From contig NZ_JASPHQ010000012.1 in assembly GCF_030227225.1 (NCBI RefSeq), positions 1-64,000 on the forward strand: a stretch of DNA of 64,000 bases, given 5' to 3'. The notes below the pieces were generated by a model. It saw only the letters and a program-made list of their open reading frames with translations. It ran no database searches and was not told the origin of the DNA. The DNA comes from Corynebacterium rhinophilum. GTDB taxonomy: Bacteria > Actinomycetota > Actinomycetes > Mycobacteriales > Mycobacteriaceae. Positions 1 through 7,602 of this stretch are shown one piece after another (the first letter of the stretch is position 1; the number at the start of each line of letters is the position of its first letter). Both the position numbers and the translations under genes were made by a program.

Positions 1-279
1 TGTGGTGAGACATTCTTGCAGGACGAACCGGAACGATCTCATGAGACATGCGGAACGATGTCATGGAACCAGACACCACTGGGGGCACCGTGTGAAGTCT
101 CGAGACATCGCTCCTATGGTGTTTCGAGACTTTTCGTATGGCTGAGCCCAGCATTTGAACTGGCTGGGAGAGCCCAGCCTGTTCGCATGCCATTCTTGCA
201 CCTCATCTGCGAGCCAAAGACGTGTGCAGCCCAATCCCCGGCGGCTCACAGCTCCTTGTCTGGACCTGCGTCAGTAATT
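1..279. repeat. Gene-free edge with IS-end-like repeated words
   Basis: No convincing gene is visible here. The word GAACGATCTCATG at 31-43 recurs as GAACGATGTCATG at 53-65. TCTCGAGACATCG (98-110) and TTTCGAGACTTTT (122-134) share a TCGAGAC core. Clusters of GAGACATCG-like words are typical of the terminal regions of IS481/IS3-type elements in actinobacteria, so this may be the remains of an insertion sequence whose body lies outside the window or is lost. That reading is inference: no transposase fragment is visible. Confidence 0.3.
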
Positions 280-444
280 TTAGGCTGTACGGTTTTTCCT
301 TTGTTGAGCGGTCGCTGTGGCTAGGTTGTAGCCGGATAGTGCAGCGAGCCCCACGACCAGGAGCCAGATGGGTGAATCAGCAATTATCGAGTACGCGGTG
401 GCGACAACGATGCCTGCGACGGCGGAGGCCTGTTTCAATGTCAC
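280..444 (-). CDS. Small hydrophobic membrane peptide (54 aa)
   Basis: This short reading frame starts at GTG (444) and ends at TAA (280). The minus strand has a good ribosome-binding site, GAAAGGAC, about nine bases before the start. The predicted peptide begins VTLKQASAVAGIVVATAY, has two hydrophobic stretches (about residues 8-21 and 25-38) around a short SIIADSP turn, and ends in a basic tail QQRKNRTA. It therefore looks like a one- or two-helix membrane peptide. I recognise no family. Size and layout would suit a small holin-like, toxin-like or regulatory membrane peptide, but nothing in the sequence decides between these. It stands alone, with 500 bp of non-coding DNA upstream. Confidence 0.55.
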   Translation of the reverse strand: MTLKQASAVAGIVVATAYSIIADSPIWLLVVGLAALSGYNLATATAQQRKNRTA

Positions 445-948
445 TGTAATGTGTCCTTTCGGTAAATTTGGTGTGCCCCAGGGTGCTAGATAATAGGTCT
501 ATCCAGCGCTTTAGGAGTAATTTGTGGTGTTTCCCACCAATTTTACTGAGGCTATCCGATGGTTTGTGTATAGGCTCCAGACCTGTATAAGGAAATAAGC
601 CAGCATGACTAGTATGACACGACGGAGTCTCGCTGATAATGCCAAATTGGCGCGGTCCGCTTGGACCATCCAATTTTCGCAGTTTGATTAGATATTCTCG
701 GCACCTTCCAGGTTTTCCAATCCACGCAAACGGAAAAACCTGTGACGCTCCAGCTGCCCGAGCTACTGGGGTGTCCAAAAACTGTCCAAGTAAAGAACGC
801 TTGCGTGTGCCTGCCCGGGGAATGGACACCCACTGTATAAATTTCCGAGAATCTTGAACAAATTATTCTAAATGAGGAACTTTGTGAGGCGTGATGACGT
901 TGATCTAGATGAGAAAGATGATTCGTACATCACTGAGAAAGGACAACC
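445..948. other. Intergenic region between divergent genes
   Basis: About 500 bp separates the small minus-strand peptide from the plus-strand Bax-inhibitor gene. I find no credible gene: the open frames have atypical composition and poor starts. An imperfect hairpin (AGGTTTTCC at 710-718 against GGAAAAACCT at 732-741) is visible. The last 100 bp are AT-rich and should hold the promoter of the gene at 949, but no clear -35/-10 pair stands out. Confidence 0.4.
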
Positions 949-1722
949 GTGCGTTCAAGCAATCCGGTTATGACCTCGCTAACTGAAACTAGCCAGCAGC
1001 AGAACCCCGGCTCCGGCTACGCGAGCGAAGCCCCTCGCCCCATGACCGTGGATGACGTCGTCACCAAGACGGGCATCACCCTCGGCATCATTATCGTGGC
1101 CGCTGCTATCAACTTCTACCTAGGCACCATGAACCCAAGCACCGCCATGATGCTTATGCTGGTCGGTGGTATCGGCGGATTCATCACCGTACTCGTGGCC
1201 TCCTTTGGCCGTAAGTGGGGTTCTCCGGCTGCGACCCTCATCTACGCAGTATTCGAAGGCTTTTTCGTTGGTGGCTTCTCCTTCGTCTTCGCCAACAGCA
1301 CCATCGGTGGTTCTAATGGCATGGCACTGATTGGTCAGGCAATCGTCGGCACCATCGGTGTATTCATCGGGATGCTTATTGTCTACAAGACTGGTGCAGT
1401 AAAGGTCACTCCAAAGTTCACTAAGATTTTGGTCGGCCTCATTGCAGGTGTCGCGGTAATGGCTCTCGCTAACTTCTTGGGTGCCATCTTCTTCGACTTC
1501 AACCCGCTGCGCGATGGTGGCCCCCTCGCCATCATCTTCTCCTTGGTCTGCATTGTCTTGGCTGCTCTGTCCTTCCTGACCGATTTTGACCAAGCAGACC
1601 GCCTTATCCGTGCCGGCGCTCCTGCCAAGCAGGCATGGGGCGTAGCCCTCGGCTTGGCCGTGACCTTGGTCTGGCTCTACACCGAAATCCTTCGGCTGTT
1701 GAGCTACGTTCAGCGCAACTAA
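949..1722 (+). CDS. Bax inhibitor-1/YccA family membrane protein
   Basis: The 257-aa product has a polar N-terminus of about 45 residues followed by seven hydrophobic segments, the usual topology of the BI-1/YccA (UPF0005) family. Family hallmarks include the VFEGFFVGGFSFVF stretch near residue 105 and the acidic C-terminal FLTDFDQADRLI region near residue 205. BI-1 proteins are implicated in pH-sensitive calcium leak and stress tolerance; the bacterial role is poorly defined. The GTG start at 949 follows GAGAAAGGA at a normal distance. An in-frame ATG seven codons later is a weaker alternative. A strong hairpin terminator follows the stop, so the gene is probably monocistronic. Confidence 0.85.
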   Translation: MRSSNPVMTSLTETSQQQNPGSGYASEAPRPMTVDDVVTKTGITLGIIIVAAAINFYLGTMNPSTAMMLMLVGGIGGFITVLVASFGRKWGSPAATLIYAVFEGFFVGGFSFVFANSTIGGSNGMALIGQAIVGTIGVFIGMLIVYKTGAVKVTPKFTKILVGLIAGVAVMALANFLGAIFFDFNPLRDGGPLAIIFSLVCIVLAALSFLTDFDQADRLIRAGAPAKQAWGVALGLAVTLVWLYTEILRLLSYVQRN

Positions 1723-1738
1723 GCCTCTCCGTGCTTTC

Positions 1739-1768
1739 GGCCCGCACTACGGTGCGGGCCATTTTTGT
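1739..1768 (+). terminator. Rho-independent terminator after the BI-1 gene
   Basis: Perfect stem GGCCCGCAC/GTGCGGGCC (1739-1760) with a four-base loop, followed by ATTTTTGT. Confidence 0.85.
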
Positions 1769-2092
1769 GTCCGCGTTTGGCTTACAGGCCTGTAATTATT
1801 GGGGTAATTCAGGGGGTATTAAGCCGTTCTTTAGCCTTTAAGCGGGTAGGAGAGGACATTCAGGCTTAAGACAGCTAATGAGCAGCAAATTTCACCATTT
1901 GGAAAGTTATAAATGTGGTGTGTGAGATAAATGAAATAGTTAAATAGTGATTAATTTGCGGGCTCGGCAAGAAATTTTTACGCGATTCATGCATGCTATG
2001 TGGCGGGAACGGGAAACCGGAAGGTAGAGAGTTCTCTCCTCTATTTTTCTCCTCGTTCCAGCTCGTCTAGAAGGAGTAACCGAGGGATTGTT
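1769..2092. other. AT-rich intergenic region
   Basis: About 320 bp without a gene. The stretch 1860-2000 is markedly AT-rich compared with its surroundings and presumably carries the promoter of the lipoprotein gene at 2093. No clear operator or RNA structure was found. Confidence 0.4.
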
Positions 2093-2818
2093 GTGAAACG
2101 TCAGGCAACCGTAGCAGCGCTGGTAGTCAGCTCGGTCGCGCTGAGTGGCTGCGCTGCGGAAGTCGGCTCGAAGAGCGCATCAGAAGATGCCGCGATGACG
2201 GCAGAAACTGATGGCACTAGTTCGGTCGATGGCGCGGGTAATGCCAACGGGAGCCAGGGGGATGATGTGGAAGACAATCCGGGGGATTCGGAGCACTCCG
2301 AAGACGAGAATTCGAAGGCCGGCGCCGGTCTTCGGGGGGAGACCGGCGCCACGGGAGATGAGGATTCCGGGGTACTACCGCCTCCGGGAGAATTTGATCC
2401 TGCTGATCCAGATTTCGAGCTATTCGATCCATGTACGGAGATTCCACCGGACAGGCTGGAGGAAATTGGTTTAGAACCACGAATACTCGATTATCGAAAA
2501 GAATCGGGGCACTATTTTTGCAATTTTGCATCGAATGGGAGGAATTTTTCTGAAAGCATTCTAGTCTCTGCAGCTAGTGATTCAACTGCTATTGATGGGC
2601 TAGAGTTAAATGAAGATCTTCGACAAAAAGATGAAACAGCAGATATCGAAGGTATTCACCTATTTAACTCTGAGCTTTTTAAAGATTCCCAGTGTAATGG
2701 ATATCTTTCTACCAGCCGAGGAACGATTACCGTCGGCATAAATGATGTCACACCACAGTCAAGTGCAATGAAGAGATGTCAATTGGCTGCTGAACTCATT
2801 ACTAATCTCAAACAATAG
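2093..2818 (+). CDS. DUF3558-type lipoprotein
   Basis: The product of about 241 aa starts at GTG 2093 as a lipoprotein precursor: VKRQATVAALVVSSVALSGC, with the lipobox cysteine at residue 20. An upstream in-frame ATG at 2000 would bury the signal peptide 31 residues inside, so 2093 is preferred. A low-complexity acidic Ser/Gly/Asp linker fills residues 25-95. The C-terminal half (FDPCTEIPPDRLEEIGLEP..., then YFCNF and a late CQLAAE cysteine) matches the DUF3558 domain, a lipoprotein family of actinobacteria with two conserved cysteine pairs and no proven function. The second half of the gene is much more AT-rich than the first, hinting at mosaic origin. It directly precedes an ESX/PPE-like gene. 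Confidence 0.75.
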   Translation: MKRQATVAALVVSSVALSGCAAEVGSKSASEDAAMTAETDGTSSVDGAGNANGSQGDDVEDNPGDSEHSEDENSKAGAGLRGETGATGDEDSGVLPPPGEFDPADPDFELFDPCTEIPPDRLEEIGLEPRILDYRKESGHYFCNFASNGRNFSESILVSAASDSTAIDGLELNEDLRQKDETADIEGIHLFNSELFKDSQCNGYLSTSRGTITVGINDVTPQSSAMKRCQLAAELITNLKQ

Positions 2819-2837
2819 TCGTGTTTTTGGGGGAAAC

Positions 2838-2999
2838 ATGCTTGTTAGTGTCAAAAATCTACAACGAAATACCAGCATAATATCTGATCTATACCGTCGA
2901 GCTCAGTCACTAAAGGACCGAGTAAATAGCCCGCTTAATTCGGGCTTTTCGAATGTGTCGGGAATTGATCACGTAGGGGTGTGCACGAAAGGGCACTTA
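2838..2999 (+). pseudogene. Out-of-frame 5' part of the ESX/PPE-like gene
   Basis: ATG 2838 has an excellent ribosome-binding site (GGGGGA just upstream) and begins MLVSVKNLQRNTSIISDL, continuing as a long amphipathic helix to about residue 30 and then SGIDHVG. The frame then loses coherence, while the protein clearly continues in another frame from about 2981. Adding one G to the GGGG run at 2976-2979 joins the two frames smoothly (HVGGVHERALTTDPG) and gives a helical-hairpin N-terminus. It is either a real frameshift mutation, a programmed or slipped site, or a sequencing error in a homopolymer. Confidence 0.6.
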
Positions 3000-4789
3000 C
3001 CACCGACCCAGGTTCGGCTAAAGGGACGCTCCTGGACTATGCCTCGCAAGTCGAATGGTTGTCGCAGGCTCTTTCCCGAGAAGCTCGAGGCTTTGAAGCC
3101 CAAGAAACTGCAAATAGTAGGGCGATGGATATCGCTGATGCGGGTGGTGAGATTGGTGTTGAATCGATGCCGATTATGGACCAGCCTGAGCCGGGGTATA
3201 GCCCCTTCGCCTTTACTCCTCCGGTAGTTAACGTCGGTACATCGATTACCAAGTTGGCGACGGACTTGATGTCAACGCAGATTTGGAGCGTGTCTGAAGC
3301 TAATGCACGCTGGGCGTCGTTAGGTTCTGAGGTTCGGGAGATCGTGAGTGGGCTTGAACAAGCCGCGGGGTCTTTGGAAAGTGAGAATGACAGCGAAACC
3401 ACGTCCCGGGCGGCAGCGAAGATTAGGGAAGTGGCAGCCTCGGGGAAGCACTTTGTGGCCAATGCCGCAGCAATGGGAGAAAAGCTTACTGGGTTCCACT
3501 CGCGGTTGATGATGATTCAGCCTTCGGCGATGGCCATGGCGATGGATATTATGAAAATCCCTGACCCAGCAAAGCGAAAAGTCGCAGAGAAGGCGGCGTT
3601 GGCAAAGCTCCAACCGGATCTTCAGAGGTTTGCTATCGACGCAATGCCTAATCAACATCCGCTGATGGAACAGTCGCCGGCCTCTGGAGGAGGCGGCGTA
3701 GATGCTGGTTTGTCAGGCGTAGAGGGCGATGGCCAGAAATATAACACCGACAACGTCGTGTGGCCGCGTGCAATTCAGGAAGCTATTGCTCGCGGCGATG
3801 TGGGACCGGGAAACTTTGACGTGGCTAATGGTACGGTCCATGATTTGGAATCCGTCGGCATAACTCCGGAGGAAACTGCCGCGTTCCAGGAGCAATTGCA
3901 TGCAGATGGCAGAAGGGCGCTTTCTGAGCTAGGTGTGGGCGACGGTATAGATATCAGCGGTCGCGATATCGCAACCAGTGGGGCCTCACTTCCTGGGGCG
4001 ACGGCATCGCATGGCCACTTAGGATCTATGCCAACGGCAGGTGCCGCTCCCGGTACCGCGGGTATTGGCGCTGGAGCTGGCAGTGGTAGCGGTGGACTCG
4101 GTTCTACCGGGATGGGAGCACCGCTTGGTGCTGGACGTGGAACAGGTTATGGTACCGGAGCCGGATCCGGGGTAGGCACAGGAACCGGTATTGCCGGTGC
4201 AGCGGGTGGTCCTGGCCTCGGCGGGCGAGCTGGAAGTGGAAATCCTGGCGCGCTCCGCGGTGGCGGATTCAATCCAACGGCCGGGCTCGGTAGCGGGGCC
4301 TTGGGCACGGGTGGAAGGCCTGGTTCTGGCGTAGGCGGAAACATGGGTGCACTCGTAAATTCCGCCCCAGGACTAGGTGCTGGCGGAACCACTGCGCGCG
4401 GCGGAGCAGCTTTGCGTGGTGGCTCCGGTGAGAGCGTCGGCGCTCGCGGTGTGGGAGGCGCGCTTCCTCGCGGGGCAGGCGAATCTGCTGGCAATAGCAG
4501 CGGTGGTAACGGTAGCCGGGGACACCTTGAAAGGGGAGCTGTGCGCGAAGCTGTGGTGCGCGGGGGAGGCGCCATCAATAACCCCGGTGCCAAATCTGGC
4601 GCCGCAAGGCCAGCAGCAGGTATGCGAGCCTTTGCGCCAATGATGGGAACCCGGGGTCAGGGAAATGACAAGAACCGGGTGAAGGCGGTAACGACTCAAG
4701 TTGAGCGCGATCCTAATAAGCGAGATCTGTTGGGAGAACCACCGGCTGTTGTGCCTGGGGTTATCGGCAATTGGGCGCGAGAATCCTAG
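2981..4789 (+). CDS. Gly-rich ESX/PPE-like protein
   Basis: This long frame encodes 602 aa from GTG 2981, which lacks a good ribosome-binding site; the natural start is probably ATG 2838 in another frame (see that entry). Residues 1-230 are predominantly helical, with long Ala/Glu/Ser helices and a central GEKLTGFHSRL segment, and resemble the helical modules of WXG100/PPE-type proteins of type VII secretion. Residues about 240-330 form a second small domain. Residues about 330-560 are a Gly/Ala/Ser-rich tract (many GxGxG repeats), like the disordered tails of mycobacterial PE/PPE proteins. The C-terminus (DKNRVKAVTTQVERDPNKRDLLGEP) is charged. It follows a DUF3558 lipoprotein gene by 19 bp when counted from 2838. 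Family assignment is inference from architecture. Confidence 0.6.
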   Translation: MHERALTTDPGSAKGTLLDYASQVEWLSQALSREARGFEAQETANSRAMDIADAGGEIGVESMPIMDQPEPGYSPFAFTPPVVNVGTSITKLATDLMSTQIWSVSEANARWASLGSEVREIVSGLEQAAGSLESENDSETTSRAAAKIREVAASGKHFVANAAAMGEKLTGFHSRLMMIQPSAMAMAMDIMKIPDPAKRKVAEKAALAKLQPDLQRFAIDAMPNQHPLMEQSPASGGGGVDAGLSGVEGDGQKYNTDNVVWPRAIQEAIARGDVGPGNFDVANGTVHDLESVGITPEETAAFQEQLHADGRRALSELGVGDGIDISGRDIATSGASLPGATASHGHLGSMPTAGAAPGTAGIGAGAGSGSGGLGSTGMGAPLGAGRGTGYGTGAGSGVGTGTGIAGAAGGPGLGGRAGSGNPGALRGGGFNPTAGLGSGALGTGGRPGSGVGGNMGALVNSAPGLGAGGTTARGGAALRGGSGESVGARGVGGALPRGAGESAGNSSGGNGSRGHLERGAVREAVVRGGGAINNPGAKSGAARPAAGMRAFAPMMGTRGQGNDKNRVKAVTTQVERDPNKRDLLGEPPAVVPGVIGNWARES

Positions 4790-4811
4790 GCAGCGAATCG
4801 GGAAAGGAAAA

Positions 4812-4847
4812 GGCTGAAGGATAGTATCCTTCAGCCCATTTCTTTTA
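4812..4847. terminator. Bidirectional terminator between convergent genes
   Basis: Stem GGCTGAAGGAT/ATCCTTCAGCC (4812-4836) with a three-base loop lies between converging stops. It has a T-rich flank on the plus side and an A-rich flank (T-rich on the minus strand) on the other. Confidence 0.8.
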
Positions 4848-5117
4848 TTGTGGCAGTTGCGTCGCGGTGGCGTTTGGCTGCTGCACAGGTTCCTCGACCC
4901 CGTTCTGCAGGCCCTCCGAATCCACCCCGGGTTCGGTGGTGACAGCAGATGAAGTCGTCTCGTCATTCTTCTGTGCCGGCGCCTCGCCGGTGAAGGTCGA
5001 TGCGTTGTCGATCTTGCCGGATTCAGAATCCTGTTCGTTCGGCGGGTGGCATGCGGCCAAGGAAAGGCCGGCGGTAAAAACTAAACCAGCGGTGGCGAAA
5101 CGGGAGAATTTCTTCAT
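4845..5117 (-). CDS. Small secreted lipoprotein (90 aa)
   Basis: The precursor has a basic N-terminus (MKKFSRFATAG), a hydrophobic core and a lipobox LAAC with the cysteine at residue 23. The mature part, about 67 residues, is acidic and rich in Asn, Gln, Ser, Thr and Glu, with no recognisable fold, and is probably disordered. It lies 56 bp downstream of greA on the same strand and could be co-transcribed with it. I do not recognise the family and propose no function. Confidence 0.7.
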   Translation of the reverse strand: MKKFSRFATAGLVFTAGLSLAACHPPNEQDSESGKIDNASTFTGEAPAQKNDETTSSAVTTEPGVDSEGLQNGVEEPVQQPNATATQLPQ

Positions 5118-5173
5118 GGGGATGTGCTCTTTCTCCAGAGTAGTGAAGGCGGTAATGAGGTGGGAGGAGGAAA

Positions 5174-5695
5174 TTAGGATTCGCGCGGGGTGGCGGCCTT
5201 GGCGGAATCGTATGGGGCAGCCGATTCGATGGTTACCGAAATGGTCTTTCCGTTTGGTGCGGAGTACTCGCGGGTTTCACCCTCCTGTGCACCGATGATG
5301 GCGGCGCCCAGCGGGGACTGCTCGGAGTAGGTCTCTAGGTCCTTGTTATCGGTCGCAGCGGCGCGGGTACCGATGAGGAAGGTTTCCTTATCGTTCTTGT
5401 CGCCGTTGTAGTACACGTGAACAACGCTGCCGGTGTAGGCAACGCCTTCCTGCATGGTGCCACGCTCGGTGGTGGAGTTGGCCAGCAGCTCAGAAATCTG
5501 CTTGATGCGGGCCTCTTCCTGGTCCTGCATCTCGCGGGCGGCGTCGTAGCCGGCGTTTTCTTTCAGGTCGCCCTCTTCGCGGCGCTCATTGATTTCCGCT
5601 GCCACCTCTGGGCGGTGATCGATGAGTTCCTGCAGCTCGGTCTCGAGCTTTGCCTTGGTTTCTGGGGTGATGTACTGCTTTTGCTGCTCAGCCAT
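5174..5695 (-). CDS. greA: Transcription elongation factor GreA
   Basis: GreA rescues backtracked RNA polymerase by stimulating its intrinsic transcript cleavage. The 173-aa product shows the N-terminal coiled coil (about residues 10-80) with the acidic tip region EEGDLKENAGYDAAREMQD, followed by the FKBP-like C-terminal domain (GSVVHVYYNGDKNDKETFLIG ... SPLGAAIIGAQEGE). The last 12 residues (SAKAATPRES) extend past the usual end. Gene order greA-DUF4307-mca matches M. tuberculosis Rv1080c-Rv1082, supporting orthology. Confidence 0.95.
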   Translation of the reverse strand: MAEQQKQYITPETKAKLETELQELIDHRPEVAAEINERREEGDLKENAGYDAAREMQDQEEARIKQISELLANSTTERGTMQEGVAYTGSVVHVYYNGDKNDKETFLIGTRAAATDNKDLETYSEQSPLGAAIIGAQEGETREYSAPNGKTISVTIESAAPYDSAKAATPRES

Positions 5696-5815
5696 TCTAA
5701 AACCTTCCGTGCTGTGGAATAGTGGTCAAAGTCCTGCGATGATGGCGGGACCGAAGTTAAGTATGCAACCAGGCAATTGCCCAGTTCTAGGCTGTACAAA
5801 TCCTAGCACATGGGG

Positions 5816-6286
5816 CTAGCGACTTTCCGCGTAGTCGGGATTGTCTATATCCAGGTAATCCGGGATATTGCCGGAGCAACCATAGGCTCCACCGGCGACG
5901 GCGCGGGCATTGGTGGGGACATCGACGGCAATGCGATGCGTCTCATTTCCGCCAGCGGGAACGGCAAATTCGCGGCGGCCTACCTCGGATTTGGAATAAT
6001 CGTAAGCCTGCACGATGCAGTAAGCATCCTCATCGGTGTGATTGCGGGTTACGTCGACCCAGACGCGCGTGGTGTCATCGCTCAGAACCTCTTGAGTGAC
6101 CATAGAAATCTGAGCATTGACGGATTCTTTTTCCCGAAAATACTGGAAGCCGTAGTAGAGAAGGGTGACGAGCATGGCGGCGAAAATTAACACCAGCGCC
6201 TTATTGGCCCAGCTACCAGAGTTCTTTTGTGATTTATCGCGCGAGCCGTAGCGCGCGGCGGAGCGAGAATTTCCGGCGGAAGTCAT
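5816..6286 (-). CDS. DUF4307 membrane-anchored protein
   Basis: The 156-aa protein has a polar, basic N-terminus, one transmembrane helix (about residues 30-48, ALVLIFAAMLVTLLYYGF) and an extracytoplasmic domain of about 105 residues with conserved CIVQAYDYSKSEVGRREFAVPA, as in DUF4307 proteins next to greA and mca across Corynebacteriales. The domain has two cysteines (in AYCIV and YGCSG). Function is unknown. It lies head-to-head with mca, with about 90 bp between the two starts. Confidence 0.85.
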   Translation of the reverse strand: MTSAGNSRSAARYGSRDKSQKNSGSWANKALVLIFAAMLVTLLYYGFQYFREKESVNAQISMVTQEVLSDDTTRVWVDVTRNHTDEDAYCIVQAYDYSKSEVGRREFAVPAGGNETHRIAVDVPTNARAVAGGAYGCSGNIPDYLDIDNPDYAESR

Positions 6287-6378
6287 AGCCCTACTTTAAC
6301 CGAGGAGTACCATTTTCCCATTATCTACTAAGATAGTGGTCTGTTCTAAAAGCTAGTTTTAAAGGGGATGGATTTTCA

Positions 6379-7269
6379 GTGAGCGACTTTCGCCTCCTAG
6401 CAATCCACGCACACCCGGATGATGAATCCTCCAAGGGTGCTGCGACAACGGCCCGTTACGCAGCAGAAGGTGCGGATGTAATGGTGCTGACCTGCACCGG
6501 TGGTGAACGCGGTGACATTATTAACCCGGCTATGGACCGTCCTGGCGTCAAGGAAAACATGGCTGAGGTGCGCCGCGAGGAAATGGCTAAGGCAGCCCGC
6601 GCGCTTGGGGTCCAACACCAGTGGTTAGGCCACGTTGATTCCGGCCTGCCAGATCCTGAGGAAGGCAAGAGCATGGAAGAGCTCTTGCCGGAAGGCTGCT
6701 TTGCCCTGATGGGCGATGATGCAGCGGCCCAGGAAATGGTGCGCGTTATCCGTTCATTCCGCCCGCAGGTCATCATTACCTATGACGAAAATGGCGGCTA
6801 CCCGCACCCAGACCACCTCATGGTTCACCGAGCCTCCATGATTGCGTGGGAAAAGGCCGGTGACGCCTCTTACCACCCAGAACTGGGCGAGCCCTTCGAG
6901 CCGCTGAAGCTGTATTATTCGCATGGCTTTGTGTACCAGCGTATGAAGATGTTCCACGATCTTCTCCTTGAGGAGGGTAAGCCCAGCCCGTACGGTCCTA
7001 TGCTGGCGCGTTGGGACACGGCTTTCGGCGATATTATGGCCCGCGTTACCACGCAGGTGGAGTGTGCCGATTACTTCCAAAACCGTGATGATGCGCTGCG
7101 GGCGCACGCGACGCAGATCGATCCTGCGGGCGCATTCTTGGCTACCTCCGTGGAGGTCCAACAGCGCTTGTGGCCAACGGAGGAGTTTGAATTAGCCAAG
7201 ACCAGGGTATCGACCTCGCTGCCAGAAAATGATTTATTTGCGGGCATTGAAAAGAACGAGGAGACTTAA
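6379..7269 (+). CDS. mca: Mycothiol S-conjugate amidase Mca
   Basis: Mca is a zinc hydrolase that cleaves mycothiol S-conjugates of electrophiles, releasing a mercapturic acid for export and GlcN-Ins for re-use. The 296-aa product carries the LmbE/PIG-L motif HAHPDDE at residues 10-16 (likely zinc ligands His12 and Asp15) and GGYPHPDH ending at the likely third ligand His146. Length and the strongly conserved GGERGDIINPAMDRPGV segment favour Mca over its paralogue MshB, which is also present at 54411. The start is GTG 6379, after AAAGGGG. It is followed after 3 bp by a small membrane-protein gene and then uppS, a conserved order. Confidence 0.93.
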   Translation: MSDFRLLAIHAHPDDESSKGAATTARYAAEGADVMVLTCTGGERGDIINPAMDRPGVKENMAEVRREEMAKAARALGVQHQWLGHVDSGLPDPEEGKSMEELLPEGCFALMGDDAAAQEMVRVIRSFRPQVIITYDENGGYPHPDHLMVHRASMIAWEKAGDASYHPELGEPFEPLKLYYSHGFVYQRMKMFHDLLLEEGKPSPYGPMLARWDTAFGDIMARVTTQVECADYFQNRDDALRAHATQIDPAGAFLATSVEVQQRLWPTEEFELAKTRVSTSLPENDLFAGIEKNEET

Positions 7270-7272
7270 AGC

Positions 7273-7584
7273 ATGAGCGTCTATGACTCCCTTTTCTTGG
7301 CTGCGCACAATGTCACTGTTCTTGCGCAAGGCACAGAAGGTGCAGAGGGCGGGCCGATGGGTCCCGAGTTTGGTAAAGCCTCGCCCATCGGGCTGCTTAT
7401 CTTGGCCATCTTGGGCGTTGCCGTGCTGGTAGCGGGTTGGAATTTCCACCGTCGCTTTTCGCGCTTCCGTCGGCGCACTATGTTCGCTGAAGACCACGGA
7501 ATCGATCCATTCGACGAAGAGGCAGTGGATGCGGCGCTCAAGGAAGCTGGCCTTTACGATAACCGCAAGAAGTCGATTTTCTAG
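7273..7584 (+). CDS. Small membrane protein of the mca-uppS locus
   Basis: The 103-aa protein has one clear transmembrane helix (about residues 38-56, IGLLILAILGVAVLVAGW), a basic cytoplasmic stretch (RRFSRFRRRT) and an acidic C-terminal segment (DPFDEEAVDAALKEAGL). A comparable small membrane protein (Rv1083) occupies the same place after mca in mycobacteria. Function is unknown. It sits 3 bp after mca and 18 bp before uppS, so the three are probably one operon. Confidence 0.8.
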   Translation: MSVYDSLFLAAHNVTVLAQGTEGAEGGPMGPEFGKASPIGLLILAILGVAVLVAGWNFHRRFSRFRRRTMFAEDHGIDPFDEEAVDAALKEAGLYDNRKKSIF

Positions 7585-7602
7585 CCGGTTGGAGTAATCA
7601 AC

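Noticed and set aside
130..195. Possible tRNA-like fold near the left edge
   Set aside because: Short complementary words (GGCTG/CAGCC) exist, but no cloverleaf with a T-arm or anticodon stem can be drawn.
377..829. A 150-codon minus-strand open frame upstream of the BI-1 gene
   Set aside because: It has no ribosome-binding site, an atypical Arg/His/Ser-rich composition and no family resemblance. It also overlaps the better-supported small peptide start.
4147..4593. A Pro-rich minus-strand frame opposite the Gly-rich tract
   Set aside because: It is the complement of GGN glycine codons, giving proline codons. It has no start signal or domain.
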